A DNA stretch of 64,000 nucleotides from positions 849,901,760 to 849,965,759 of the forward strand of contig NC_090447.1 in NCBI RefSeq assembly GCF_031143425.1, in the 5' to 3' direction. This DNA is from Pleurodeles waltl. Lineage: Eukaryota > Chordata > Amphibia > Caudata > Salamandridae. The translations under genes and the position numbers were made by a program. Below, in pieces: positions 1-9,559 of the stretch. The notes under the pieces are model-generated. The model was not told where the DNA came from and did no database searches. It saw only the letters and a list, made by a program, of their open reading frames with translations. Position 1 is the first letter of the stretch. Each line of letters opens with the position of its first letter.

Positions 1-340
1 TTTAGGTTTTGGGGTGGGGTTGGGGGGGGTGGGGCGTTTTTGGTTTTGGGGAGTGGGTGGGGGGTCAGAGGGTTTTAGGATTTGGGGTGGGGTTGGGGGG
101 GGTGGGGTGAGGGATGTAGGGTGAATGGTGCCTATTGCTAATGATTTTATCAGGAATGCCTTTACAACGAAATATCGTTGTTAAGGCATTCGTGGTAAAA
201 TCATTAGTAGTAGCAACGAAGTCGGTGTTTCGACCTCGTTGTTAAGGCAGTAGTTGTTTTTGAAGTTGTTGTTTCGTCGTACAGTCTTGCTTGGTAGTCT
301 CTTTTTCAGAATTACTTGTAAACTGTGGCTTATTTGGTCT
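1..340. repeat. truncated G-rich foldback element
   Basis: Bases 1-120 are almost pure G/T with TTAGG, GGTTTTGGGG and GGGGTGGGG motifs, the reverse complement of the C-rich block at 31080-32060. Bases 121-300 carry short palindromic pieces such as GTTGTTAAGGCATTCGTGG and TCGTTGTTAAGGC, which also flank the C-rich block at 30930-31080 and 32095-32220. The shared core and flanks show that this is one end of the same repeat family in the opposite orientation, cut by the window edge. There is no coding potential. The superfamily is unknown to me. Confidence 0.6.
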
Positions 341-1310
341 GTCCCCCAAATTATCCCAACCTATACATGCATAAGTCTTGGAAATTATTTTTGGTAGCCA
401 GTATTCCCTGATTTATTTAATGAAACTATGTGAGCCATTGACATACTGCCAATGCTGCTGCTTCCCCTTTAATATTTCCCAAAACAATTGAGGATACTGT
501 GGCAAAAATGCCCGTTAATTTCAGCACCCAAGTCCAGGTCAGGGCAGCCGCATATTTGTTTTGAATTTATTTTAACACCTCCAGTAAAGCTGCAGGAGAT
601 GCTGTACCATGTACCATAGCAGCATAAATTGTGCCCCAAGTAGCACTGTCATGTATTGAGGGTACCATCCCAAGGGTCAAGCTCATTGTGTGAATTCTAT
701 GTTTGTCTTGGAGTCCTGTATGGGGAAACACTGCTTCCACCTAGTTAGTTTTTTGAGCAACCCAAAATGGAATTTCTTCCCATTTGGTGGGTACTTTACC
801 CATAATAGCATTAATAGCTACTGGGTTTATCCAAGGGGTAGCCAATTGATGTTGGACATCTGGAACAGCCTGTACCCATGCTGGGCAGTATTTAATGTTC
901 ACATTATAAACTATGTGAAACATCTGTATAGTCTCACTATATTATTATATACTGGACGCAGATCTGCTGCCTGTAAGTTTGTATGTCCGGGTGTGGGATG
1001 TAGGCAGCTTGAACTGGCCATGTGGCCCCATGTGGCCCCATCATTGCTAACGAGTCATAGCCTCACATATGTGGTAGGGCACCCTAGAACCAATTTTGAT
1101 GATCCTGATGAGTTAAAGGTATTTCTAAATATTGGCATGCTCTATATAGTGCTGGTGCATTAGCCACTGTGTATGTGTGGAATGTATTTGAGTTTGCATC
1201 AACTGCAGGAAAATTAACCCATGAATAAAATGCTTCAGTTTTGTATGCCTCATGTGTCTCTACCACAGACGTAAGATCACCTCCCCCATTAGGTAGCCCA
1301 TTGAAGAGTA
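341..1310 (-). pseudogene. unidentified degenerate coding relic
   Basis: On the minus strand two open stretches (741-923, 60 codons; about 1084-1310) have ordinary protein-like composition, rich in Trp, Pro, Asn and Ala, with phrases such as WVQAVPDVQHQLATPWINP and YSWVNFPAVDANSNTFHTY. Between and below them (340-740) the protein-like reading continues in shifting frames with stops. The compactness and the Trp/Pro/Ala-rich style recall a retroelement Gag capsid region, but I see no zinc knuckle, protease or other diagnostic motif, so that is only a guess. The relic stops where the Harbinger element begins at about 1311, consistent with that element having inserted into it. No start or promoter is visible. 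Confidence 0.3.
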
Positions 1311-1344
1311 AGGCCCTAATATTGACATTGGCGGTAAATCCCAC

Positions 1345-1892
1345 TTACAGCCACTGTGACTGCCACCACCATACCGCCGTGGTGGCGTATAACATTTCAC
1401 CATGTTATGACACACACCAATCCGTCACTATTCAGCCACACACACAATTCCACCACACCAAAGGTCAGTGGTAAACTGGCAGTATCAAAACCCACACCGT
1501 TACGCCAACAGAACTACACCCACCACATTAAGACCAATGAATCCCCACGACGGACATTCAATGGTGGTAAACCACTGGCGGTACATACCGCAGCGCTCAA
1601 AATACACACACACAAACAAAACAACACCACATTGGACAATTCAAACAACACACACCTGACAACCATGCACACACCACACCCACACCACTATAAAACACAC
1701 ACCCATATTACTCACAACCTCTTACGAATACAAACAATTGGCATGAGACAGACACCACGACCACAGACAAGACCAGAGCCACACACCACCTACACCTATA
1801 TACCACCCACGCACCCCACATCACACACCCCAACACATCACCCTACACATCCTCACCCACACTACTCAAACAACACCCAAGACACCCCCAAT
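1345..1892. repeat. AC-rich leader of the Harbinger element
   Basis: A stretch dominated by CACA/ACCAC between the left end and the first Myb exon. The long plus-strand frame through it is Thr/His/Pro low-complexity and does not look like a protein. It probably contains the 5' untranslated and promoter region of the first gene, but no TATA box stands out. Confidence 0.5.
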
Positions 1893-1914
1893 TCTCAGAG
1901 GAGGAGCTACGGTC

Positions 1915-2382
1915 ATGGTGGAGGAAATCATCTGGGTAGAGCCTCAGCTATTTGGAGCACAGGTGCAGCACATATCCATTGCTAGGAAGATGGAGCTATG
2001 GCAGAAGATCGTGGACAGGGTCAATGCCGTGGTACAGCACCCAAGAACTAGGGCTGACATCAGGAAGAGGTGGAACGACCTGCAGGGAAAGGTATGTTCC
2101 ATTGCAGCAAGACACCAACTTGCTGTACAGAGGACTGACGGTGGACCCCCACCTCCTTCCCCACAACTCACAGCATGGGAGGAGCAAGACTTGGCAATCA
2201 TGCATCCTGAGGGCCTGGAAGGAGTAGCAGGAGACATACCCCCACCCTCACCCTCACTCCCATCACTCAACCACCTACCACACACTCCAACATCACATCT
2301 CACTTATCCCAATCGCCAAGCCCTGCATGCCATACCAATGCATGGACATCACTCACAGCCCTGTTTGGACACCTATCACTAA
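1915..2382 (+). pseudogene. Harbinger Myb/SANT-like protein, exon 1
   Basis: The frame reads a basic helix-rich domain with KMELWQKIVDRVNAV and RADIRKRWNDLQGKV, the spacing of the third-helix region of Myb/SANT-like DNA-binding domains (Myb_DNA-bind_5 type) used by Harbinger ORF1 proteins to bind element ends and partner the nuclease in the nucleus. The domain occupies about residues 5-65; a Pro-rich stretch and a PWEE/AWEE-type conserved segment (about residues 84-105) follow. A plausible N-terminal extension FSEEELRS lies in another frame from 1893, so a one-base frameshift separates it from the ATG used here. The last ~45 codons look intronic; the true exon probably ends near 2240. It continues in the exon at 2529. 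Confidence 0.65.
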
Positions 2383-2528
2383 AGCATGCACACTAGAGAG
2401 AATCAGCTAGCCACATACTAACTAACACAAGTAAAAGCTGCCAGGGCGAATACAACCAAGAAGGGCAAACCACAAATGCACAAAATGTCACACACAGAAA
2501 GTATAACACTGCATTTACATCCCCACAG

Positions 2529-3090
2529 GTATCCCAGCCAATGTCAGCAGAGAAGAGGTGTCAGCACTATCCTGTCCCCCCACAGAAGAGGCCCACAGTG
2601 ATGACAGCAACTCTGGTCGCCTGGATCTGGATGACCAACCTTGCCCAGCCACACACCACCACAGAGCCTCCCCCCTCAGTAAACACCACCACAGCACCCA
2701 CCCAGCGCAGCGTACCCATACCTCTGTCACCAGGACACGTCAATCAGCAGTGTGTCCACCTCTACAGGGACCCCAGGGCACACCTCATACCCAAGACAAT
2801 CAGGGACCTGGGGTCAGTGGGCACACGGTTCAGGGGACAGAGGCACAGGCCAACAGGTACACTGGAAGGACTGCTGTGTGCCAGGGTGAGGACAGGCCCA
2901 GGGAACGGACTCTCCAGGAGGCACTCACCGAGATCCTGGGAGCATACCAACATTCTCAGTAGACACTGGGCCAGATCCTGGCCAACGTGCCGGAGAACAG
3001 GTAGCTGCAGGAGGGACAGTACCAGGGGATCCAGGAGGACTTGCAAGCCAATAGCACGACCCTGGCCTCCATTGTAAAGGGTACAGTGAG
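2529..3090 (+). pseudogene. Harbinger Myb-like protein, exon 2 (two stops)
   Basis: A good acceptor (CATCCCCACAG) ends at 2528, and the frame then runs through an acidic Ser/Asp segment (SDDSNSGRLDLDD, about 2608-2646) and a Pro/Thr/His-rich linker to a C-terminal amphipathic segment with TLQEALTEILGAYQHSQ and LGQILANVPENR. Two in-frame stops (about 2960 and 3003) interrupt this C-terminal region, which reads on to about 3080 as a coiled-coil-like helix. Such C-terminal helices in Harbinger ORF1 proteins are thought to mediate self-association or nuclease contact; that role here is inference. It lies tail to tail with the transposase remnant starting at 3183 on the other strand. Confidence 0.6.
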
Positions 3091-3182
3091 TGGGCATAGA
3101 AGTGGGAAATAACAGCCTGCCAGTGACAAAGTGAAACAAAAAATGTCAATGAAATGTGAAGTCAGACTGTTTCACCTGTGTG

Positions 3183-3504
3183 TCATTGGAAGTATTGTCG
3201 AATCACTGCAATTCTGTTGTCCTCATCCTCACCCTCACCCTCTGCCTCCCCATCATCACTGTCCACAGGGTCCACTGCTGCCAGACGGCCATCTCCAGCA
3301 TCCTCCTCCTGCAGAAAAGCACACCATCTGGACATTCATGGAGTAAAACCTCTTTCGATTTCTGAACACCTGTTCATTTTGCCGAGGGTGGGGGACAAAT
3401 GCAATATGTGTTCCATCAGTTGCCCCAATGATGTTGGGGATGTGTCCCATTGCATAGGAGTCAGCCTTCACAGTGGCCACATCAGCACAATGCATGATGT
3501 CCAT
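3183..3504 (-). pseudogene. HARBI1-like transposase, internally deleted
   Basis: Reading the minus strand from 3504, the protein contains IIGATDGTHIAFVPHPRQNE followed by QVFRNRKRFYSMNVQMVC. This is the block holding the first catalytic Asp of the DDE_Tnp_4 nuclease of Harbinger elements (GA-x-DGTHI) and the following NRK-x-x-x-SMNVQ strand. Immediately afterwards, in a shifted frame, an acidic tail (LQEEDAGDGRLAAVDPVDSD and onward) ends in Asn-Arg-Ile-Ala-Val-Ile-Arg-Gln-Tyr-Phe-Gln and a stop at 3183-3185. The second Asp and the Glu, plus all sequence between, are missing, as is the N-terminal region. A normal HARBI1-type nuclease is about 350 residues; about 110 remain. It is certainly inactive. 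It converges on the Myb gene ending near 3090. Confidence 0.75.
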
Positions 3505-3877
3505 TTTTAATATATATGTTGCAATTGTCCTGTATTTTCAATTGTGTACTGTGAAGCATTTATAATCCAGGGCCTGCACCCCCCCCCCCAAATGGTGTCC
3601 GCCTGTCCTGCATGGAGGGACAGGTGGAAGTGAGGTAATTCTGCTGACGTTGTGCACTGTTGCGGGAGGCAGTCAAGAACCGTCGTGTAACTCCTCATTG
3701 GATAATATTGGCCCTTATCGGGTACAGTGGTCAATGGTGAAGTACGCCGGTGGTGACGGTATGCACCGCCGTGGATGTGACTGCCATTTTCTATCTGATC
3801 ACTCACTTGCTACCTGACCTTCAACAGGAGAGGACCTACACTGCATGTGCTGCTGTGACCTGTGTCTGGAACCTACC
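3505..3877. other. 5' flank of the second Harbinger gene
   Basis: Non-coding in appearance. It holds a C homopolymer (about 3579-3589) and, at 3741-3785, GCCGGTGGTGACGGTATGCA with GCCGTGGATGTGACTGCC, sequence resembling the sub-terminal part of the element near 1350. This suggests a promoter or 5' untranslated region with internal copies of the end sequence. No clear TATA box. Confidence 0.35.
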
Positions 3878-3991
3878 ATGGCTCGTGTGACTGGGGAAAG
3901 GGCCCCTGCCTTCACCTCAGCAGAGTTGAGCGACTGGTGGATGGGGGTCCTAACCCAGTACTGACTGCTGTATGGGCCTCTAGACCAACAG
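3878..3991 (+). pseudogene. second Harbinger SANT-type protein, exon 1
   Basis: The ATG at 3878 opens MARVTGERAPAFTSAELSDW, the beginning of a SANT-type DNA-binding domain. After 28 codons there is an in-frame TGA (3962-3964); the frame continues LLYGPLDQQ to a CAG|GTGAGT donor at 3991/3992. The 215-base intron 3992-4206 ends in CTCTACAG. The exon at 58233-58325 is homologous and ends at the equivalent place. The TGA would stop translation at 28 residues, so this copy is a pseudogene. Confidence 0.7.
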
Positions 3992-4206
3992 GTGAGTACA
4001 CTGTGAGCACTATGCATGGGGCATGAATGCATGGAGTGGTGTATGTTAAGGCCTCGTGTAGGGGGGTGGATGGCCCCTGGGCGGCGGACAGGTTGTGTGC
4101 TGGGCCCTGTGTGTGCAAATGGCGATGTGAAGGTGTATTGTGGACCATGAGTGTAACAGGCAGGATGGTCTGACTAATACATTTCCCTGTGTGTATTTCT
4201 CTACAG

Positions 4207-4480
4207 GTCAGCGCCCATCAAAAGAAGGGTATATGGCATGCCATTGCCAAGGACGTGCAGACCCTGGAGGTCTACGGAAGGCAGAACACCCATTGTCGGA
4301 AACGGTGGAAGGACCTGAGACGCTGGACATGGAAGATGGTGGAGGCCCAGCTGGGGATGGCCTACCAATAATGAAGGGGTGCCCGTTGAACCCTGACCCC
4401 CCTGATGTCCTGCATACTGGCTGTGGCCTATCCAGAGCTGTATGGGCACTTGAGGGCATCACAGCAGCCACAAGGGGCTG
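4207..4480 (+). pseudogene. second Harbinger SANT-type protein, exon 2
   Basis: After the acceptor at 4205-4206 the frame reads VSAHQKKGIWHAIAKDVQTL and then NTHCRKRWKDLRRWTWKMVE, the second and third helices of a SANT/Myb-like domain with the typical C-x-KRW-x-DLRRW signature. Together with exon 1 it makes a domain of about 95 residues. A TAA at 4369 and a TGA at 4390 interrupt it; conserved-looking sequence resumes as LTPLMSCILAVAYPELYGHL (about 4396-4455) and LRASQQPQG. The role expected from the family is sequence-specific binding of element ends. Confidence 0.7.
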
Positions 4481-4875
4481 AATACAGTGCTCATCATTAC
4501 AACTTATGCATGGTAGGGGGGAACCTGGGTGGGGGATGTGTCAGTTGGTGCCCTTAGGCCAGGCCTGACATTGCAGAGTAGGCCCCATGTTAGGAAGGGT
4601 TCAGAACAGATAATCCTGCTACCTAGCTTGTAGACATCCACTACTGGGCAGGGCTGTCTGGGTCCTAGGTGTGCTGCAGTTGGCGGTATGTGTCCAAGCC
4701 CATGCCCTGGTGGCTATCAATATTACTGGTAGTGCATTGCATAGTGTGTAGGCCTGTTCCCTGTGTTTGAGGGTGGTGTGTAAGCCAATGGTGGTATTGG
4801 TGCAGCCATTGACCAAGTGTATCCTTTGTCTCTTCCCCCCTTTTTGTTTTGTCCCTCTGTCCTTTTGTGCATTAG
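4481..4875. other. probable second intron of the SANT-type gene
   Basis: No protein-like reading. It lies between the end of exon 2 homology and a pyrimidine-rich run with TTTTGTGCATTAG at about 4875, which would serve as acceptor for the third exon. The donor is not certain. Confidence 0.4.
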
Positions 4876-6115
4876 CATCAAGTGGCAGAGGATCAGAGGC
4901 ACTGGTGACGGAGGGAGCCAGGAGGCACAGTCCACCGACAGTGAGGGCACCAGTGGGACAGAGGTTGAGGGGAGCACCACAGCAGAGACTGGAGTGGACA
5001 GTTTGGACACAGATACCTCCTCCAATGGGCGCTCCCTGGTGGTGGTGGACACTTCTGTGACCACCCCAGCTACAGGTACAGCCGCCATCCCCGTACCAGC
5101 ACTGCCCTCCCAGCAGCCCCTCAGTGAGTTGCCCGTGCCAGCTCACCCAGGAGGGTGGGCATCTCCAGGCACCTCAGGCCCTACCCCAGTGAGCCCTGCT
5201 GCCCTGAGTGAGGAGGCTATTGACCTCCTGCAATCCATCTCTGTAGGGCAGTCAACCATTGTCAGTGCCATCCAGGGGCTGGCAGCCCAAATGCAACAGA
5301 CAAATTCATTTTTTGGAGGGCATTTACACTGGCTTGGCGGCCCAACATAGATCAATCCAGGCTCTGGCGTCCTCTCTGATGGCAGCCATTGTCCCTGTTT
5401 CCACCCTCCAACTTCCTCTTCCCAGTCTACTCAACCCCACCCTATTCCAAGCACACAGGCAGACGTGCATGCACACAGGACAACACACAAGAGTGGCACA
5501 GGGAAACACAAGCACCAAACATCATCCCACAGGCACTCACACAAACACCATCCAGATGCAGACATACCAACACCCACTGCCTCCACTGTGTCCCCCTCCT
5601 CCTCCTCCTCCACCTCCCTCCCAGTTGCGTCCACACTCACACCTGCATGCACTACACCAACATCCACTATCAGCATTACCACCACACCTAGCAGAACACA
5701 CACCTTACTGGCAGACACCTATACAACAGCCATGCACACGTCCCCTGTGTCCTCTCCCACTGTGTCTGTCCCCCTCCTTCCCAAGGTACACAAACACAAG
5801 CACTCAACAGCTAGCCACCTCACAACAGCATCCAGCCCATGCACCTGCACCCAAACACAGCAGACAGACACCACCACAACCACTCCCAAACCTTCTCCCT
5901 CTTCCCGCCCTAATGTCCCTAAGAAGTTTTTCCTCTCCACCATTGACCTCTTCCCTACTCCTCCCCCCCATCCTTCACATCTGGCCAGGGTGCCAAAAAC
6001 CCAGGCAAGCACCTCAACCACCCAGTCCACGGGTCCAGTAGTCTCCACACCCACTCGTGGTGGGAAAGGATCCAGGGCACCAGCCAGCCTCAAAGAAAGT
6101 GTGCCTGCCCCAGCT

Positions 6116-6280
6116 GCTGCCAGGAAGGGCAAGGAGCCTGCTTCAAGTGCTGCCCAGAAGGGCAAGGAGCCTGCCACAAGTGCTGCCAGGAAGGGCAAGG
6201 ATCCTGCCCCAAGTGGTGCCAGGAAGGGCAAGGAATCTGCCCAAAGTGCTGCCAGGAAGGGCAAGGGGCCTGCACTAGCA
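6116..6280 (+). repeat. 33-bp coding minisatellite
   Basis: Five in-frame copies of 33 bases encode AARKGKEPASS-like units; substitutions such as K-D-P-A, K-E-S-A and A-A-Q-K-G-K distinguish the copies. The unit is a multiple of three, so the frame is kept. A sixth, shorter unit (GRKDKGPG) follows. Confidence 0.85.
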
Positions 6281-6339
6281 GGCAGAAAGGACAAGGGGCC
6301 TGGTGCAGGGACTCAGTCGGAGCCCACACCAACAACCAT

Positions 6340-6630
6340 GTTTGTGCAGCCGTCACCACTACCAGCAGCAGCACCACCACCAGCAGTGGGCAGCCGTCTG
6401 AAGCTGCAGGGGATGGACTGGAGCCTCCCCCCACCACTACCAGCAGCAGCACCACCACCACCACCAACAGTGGGCAGCCGTCCAAGACTGCAGAGGATGG
6501 GCTGGAGCCTCCCCCCACCACTACCACAGCAGCACCACCACCACCAGCAGTGGGCAGCCATCCAAGGCTGCAGGGGATGGGCTGGAGCCTCCCCCCACCA
6601 GCAGCTGCAGCATCAGCAGCACCACCACTG
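6340..6630 (+). repeat. 80-90-bp minisatellite in exon 3
   Basis: Three imperfect copies of a unit containing CACCACTACCAGCAGCAGCA, GTGGGCAGCCGTC and GATGGGCTGGAGCCTCCCCC. Length differences lie in the CCA/CAG triplet runs, typical of slippage. Encoded residues are Pro/Ala/Gln and GLEPP- or MGWSL-like, depending on frame. Confidence 0.8.
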
Positions 6631-6719
6631 AGCAGCTGTCACTGCAGGCGGACGGTCTGTAGTCCTGCCTCCATGGGCTGTTGTGCATCCTGCCCCCTGC
6701 AAATCCTGTGGGAATGACA

Positions 6720-7181
6720 CCCAGCTGAGAGACTGTGACCTTGCACTCCCCAGGATCTAAAGCACAGTGCACGATGCCCCCTCCAGAACCAGTGGATATA
6801 TCACCCACTCACCCCATCCTCAGCAGGATCTACAGCACAGGTCAAGTCACCCACTTGAGAGACTGTGTCCTTGCACTCCCTAGGACCAAGCACAGGGCAT
6901 GATGCCTCCTCCAGAGCATGTGGGCAAGTCACCCACTTGAGAGACTGTGGCCTTGCACTCCCCAAGACCAAGCACAGTGCATGTTGCCCCCTCCAGAGAC
7001 AGTGGGCAAATCACCCACTTGAGAGACTGTGGCCTTGCATTCCCCAGGACCAAGCACAGTGCATGTTGCCCCCTCCAGAGACAGTGGGCAAGTCACCCAC
7101 TTGAGAGACTGTGGCCTTGCACTCCCCAGGACCAAGCACAGGGCATGTTGCCCCCTCCAGGACCGGTGGTGTTGTTCCATC
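6720..7181 (+). repeat. 82-bp minisatellite downstream of exon 3
   Basis: Copies with the anchor ACTTGAGAGACTGTG start at 6853, 6935, 7017 and 7099, exactly 82 bases apart; a degenerate copy lies near 6723. Because 82 is not a multiple of three, each copy puts the same peptide in a new frame, which creates three staggered spurious reading frames starting at 6865, 6947 and 7029. The array is therefore probably non-coding (3' untranslated). Confidence 0.85.
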
Positions 7182-7981
7182 TACCGGCTGAAGTGCCCCC
7201 CATTCCCTGTCCCCATGAGGTGCCTGCCTATTTTCCGTGTTGCTGCAGGAGACAAGTGGAACCTTGGACTTTGTGGTGTGGCCTTGTGGCCCACACGCAT
7301 TGAGGACTGGGCTGTGTCCCTTGAACTGTACATATGTATATGCCATTAGATTGTACTTTCGTATTTCTACTATAGTTATATTATTAAACTCACTTTAATC
7401 TATTCCTGTAGTCCTTGCATTATTCCTGAGGGGTATGGGGTAAATATGTTTTCTTACTGCATCTGATTGTGTGTATGGTGTTGGGGGTGGAGGTGTCTGT
7501 TGTGCGTGTGTGGGTCACTCTCTTTTTCCTCCCCCCTCCTGTGTGCTAGGCGGCTGTACTCACTGTGGTCATCTTCGCCGTCTTTGGTGTTCATGGTGGA
7601 GCATGACATAGAAGATCATTGGAAAGATCTGCAACTCGGGCTCCATGGCGGCGTAGTTGTTCCCTGTGTCTCCAGTGGTGAGTCGTTTCACTTCTGTGCA
7701 GTGTTTCTTTCTGCCAGGCTTTTGATATTGTTGGTATCACCCCGGAAAAGGTGGCGGATTGGGTTGTCTTAATACGGTGGGCGGAACATTGACTTCCGTC
7801 TGTCTGTTGGCGGCTACTGCCTTGGTGCCTGTTGTTTCCCCCCTGGCGGTCCGTGTGGTGAAGTGGCTGTCTATCTGAGTTCTCACCGCCGGGGTCATAA
7901 TATGGCGGTAAATACCACCAGCCTGTTGGCGGTATTATTGCCACTTTATCACCGACCGCCAGGGTTGTAATGAGGGCCTTA
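7182..7981 (+). other. 3' region and right end of the Harbinger element
   Basis: An AT-rich segment around 7345-7405 (ATTATTAAACTCACTTTAAT) may contain the polyadenylation region of the gene. From 7745 the sequence becomes rich in GGCGGT/ACCGCC motifs, ending at ACCGCCAGGGTTGTAATGAG followed by GGCC. The 7840-7970 part forms inverted pairs (CACCGCCGGGGTCATAATAT against GCGGTATTATTGCC-like sequence). No gene. Confidence 0.55.
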
Positions 7982-9082
7982 ATGTTTTGTGACAGCATAT
8001 CTACAATTTATTGGAATAACTATTGGATCCGCCATTCTTAGAAAACAGAATTCGGAGACTGAAACACCAAGTGGGGGTATCCTTTTGAATAGTCAAGCTT
8101 GAATAACCTACTGAAAAATATAAGGGTTACCTATATTGCTGAGGATGATATTTCCCTAACACCACGGACGTCTCTGTATAAAGGTGAATAGGGCACCTTA
8201 GGTATACAAGAGGAAACTACTCAGAGGATCCATTAAATAAGTACCTGACCTTGATACGTCGTTGGCCCCATGTTATGTGCTTCCTACTTTGTTAATAGGA
8301 CTGCATGTTTAGGACATCAGAACAATGAAATGTAGGAGAATGAGCCTATCCACACAGTTAGTAACCACCGGCCTAACTCCTGGCTAGCTCACAGTGCCTC
8401 ACCCAAATCTCCAAACCCACAGGGGTAAAATGTGATTATTGCAACCTGAACATGACACTACGACTACCCAGGGAAGTCATGGAAACAGATCGTACCCCTT
8501 TCGTCTTATAATTCATGCCTACCAAGGTGAGACAAAAAGATGTTAACTAAGTTTTCAATACACTTATTGAAACAATCATAATCTAGCATATAACGACTGA
8601 GCTGTGATAATTAGGCAGATGAAATAAAACAAGGTAATCAGCATTATGAACATGGTGAAGAAGATGAATAATCTGACCATGATGTACATGGTTCTAGACA
8701 TGCTAGTGTTTCCTATCTACCCTATATCTATTCTGAGAGCATAGTGGTTGAAACCCTATGCCTCGCCCGATTTAAGGGATTAGCCCCAGCCCCTAACCTG
8801 AAAAGTGTGTCAGGAATCAGACTGTGGTGTGGATGGCAGTTCTCTCAGGAAGCTGGCAGATCAGTGCCAGCCAAGCTGTGCATCACACAACATACATCAC
8901 AGGATCATTGTGGCCAAATGCCCTCTACCCTCCTTGGTTCAGTGCACTCTTTATATAAAAACCAAACCACATTGGAAGTGTAGTTCAGATGTAATGCTGT
9001 GTCTAGGTGGTAGAAGATGTTTCCAGAACGAACAAAGCCTTGGACAAAAGTACTGATTATATGTCGTGCAAAGGCTAACTAA
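7982..9082. other. intergenic, nothing recognised
   Basis: No protein-like reading frame longer than chance, no tandem repeat and no inverted termini seen. The short open frames at 8744-9056 overlap one another in different frames and have no recognisable motif. Confidence 0.5.
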
Positions 9083-9242
9083 GGGCCTGATTTAGATATT
9101 GGCGGATGAGTTACTCTGTCACAACGGTGTCGGATATCCCGCCCACCTCCCATAGGAAATAATGGGATTTAGATTTTGGCAAAAGGGATATCCATCACCG
9201 TTGTGACAGACTTACTTGGCCACCAATATCTAAATCAGGCCG
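9083..9242. mobile_element. short palindromic MITE
   Basis: It starts GGGCCTGATTTAGATATTGG and ends CCACCAATATCTAAATCAGG plus CC, a terminal inverted repeat of more than 20 bases. The middle is also foldable: CACAACGGTGTCGGATATCC against GGATATCCATCACCGTTGTG. About 160 bases, no coding capacity. Related copies occur at 59899-60073, about 60120-60275 and 61731-61910. Confidence 0.85.
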
Positions 9243-9559
9243 AAAATGAGCAGCATGTTCCTTGTTTTCCTAGAACAAAAATAAACTGATAAAATGTTTA
9301 AAAGCCATCAATGAAAAGGGAGTTTTACTAAAAAGAATAAAACGTAAATGAAACACGAACTGTAAAAGTAAGCTAAAACAGGGTTTACCAACCCCACTCT
9401 TAAAAGTCCTCACTAGTCTTGATTACATGTCAACAAAGTCTAACTAAACACAAGCAGCATGTACCATGTATTCGCAGAATAATAGCGTGCAAGCATAAAG
9501 AGTGTAAAATGTCATTGGCAAAAAGTGATGTAAGCCTAAAAAGTGTAAATTGTAAAATA

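Larger units (their letters stand above)
4876..6631 (+). pseudogene. second Harbinger SANT-type protein, long exon 3
   Basis: Three frames together encode a long low-complexity tail. First (to 5350) an acidic Ser/Thr/Glu/Asp-rich region, ending in a conserved-looking helix SEEAIDLLQSISVGQSTIVS and AIQGLAAQMQQTN, a probable coiled-coil/oligomerisation segment. A T-run near 5310-5316 shifts the frame; the helix continues as GLAAQHRSIQALASSLMAAI (about 5336-5394). A second shift near 5470-5520 leads into a Thr/Pro/His/Ser-rich region, then PNVPKKFFLSTIDLFP (about 5911-5958), then an 11-residue Lys/Gly-rich repeat array (6116-6280) and a Pro/Ala/Gln region to a stop at 6629. The composition suggests a disordered nuclear protein tail. 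The function is unknown; the frameshifts make it non-functional here. Confidence 0.55.
1311..7981 (+). mobile_element. long Harbinger-type DNA transposon (non-functional)
   Basis: The left end begins around AAGGCCCTAATATTGACATT followed by GGCGGT; the right end is ACCGCCAGGGTTGTAATGAG followed by GGCCTT, so the two ends are imperfect inverted repeats. The flanking triplets are TAA on the left and TTA on the right, compatible with the 3-bp duplications of PIF/Harbinger elements. Inside are a Myb-like gene (+), a convergent HARBI1-like transposase remnant (-) and a second SANT-type gene (+), the gene content expected of this superfamily. It carries several frameshifts and a large transposase deletion, so it cannot move by itself. 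Two nested elements instead of one is an alternative I cannot exclude. Confidence 0.7.

Noticed and set aside
1356..1985. 209-codon Thr/His/Pro-rich frame before the first Myb gene
   Set aside because: Composition is explained by the ACCAC/CACA-rich DNA; the Myb domain is in another frame.
5719..6527. Long minus-strand open frames opposite the SANT-type gene tail (up to 191 codons)
   Set aside because: They mirror the low-complexity plus-strand repeats and have no independent motif.
6853..7181. CRISPR-like regular array
   Set aside because: The whole 82-base unit repeats with no unique spacers, so it is a minisatellite; the context is eukaryotic.
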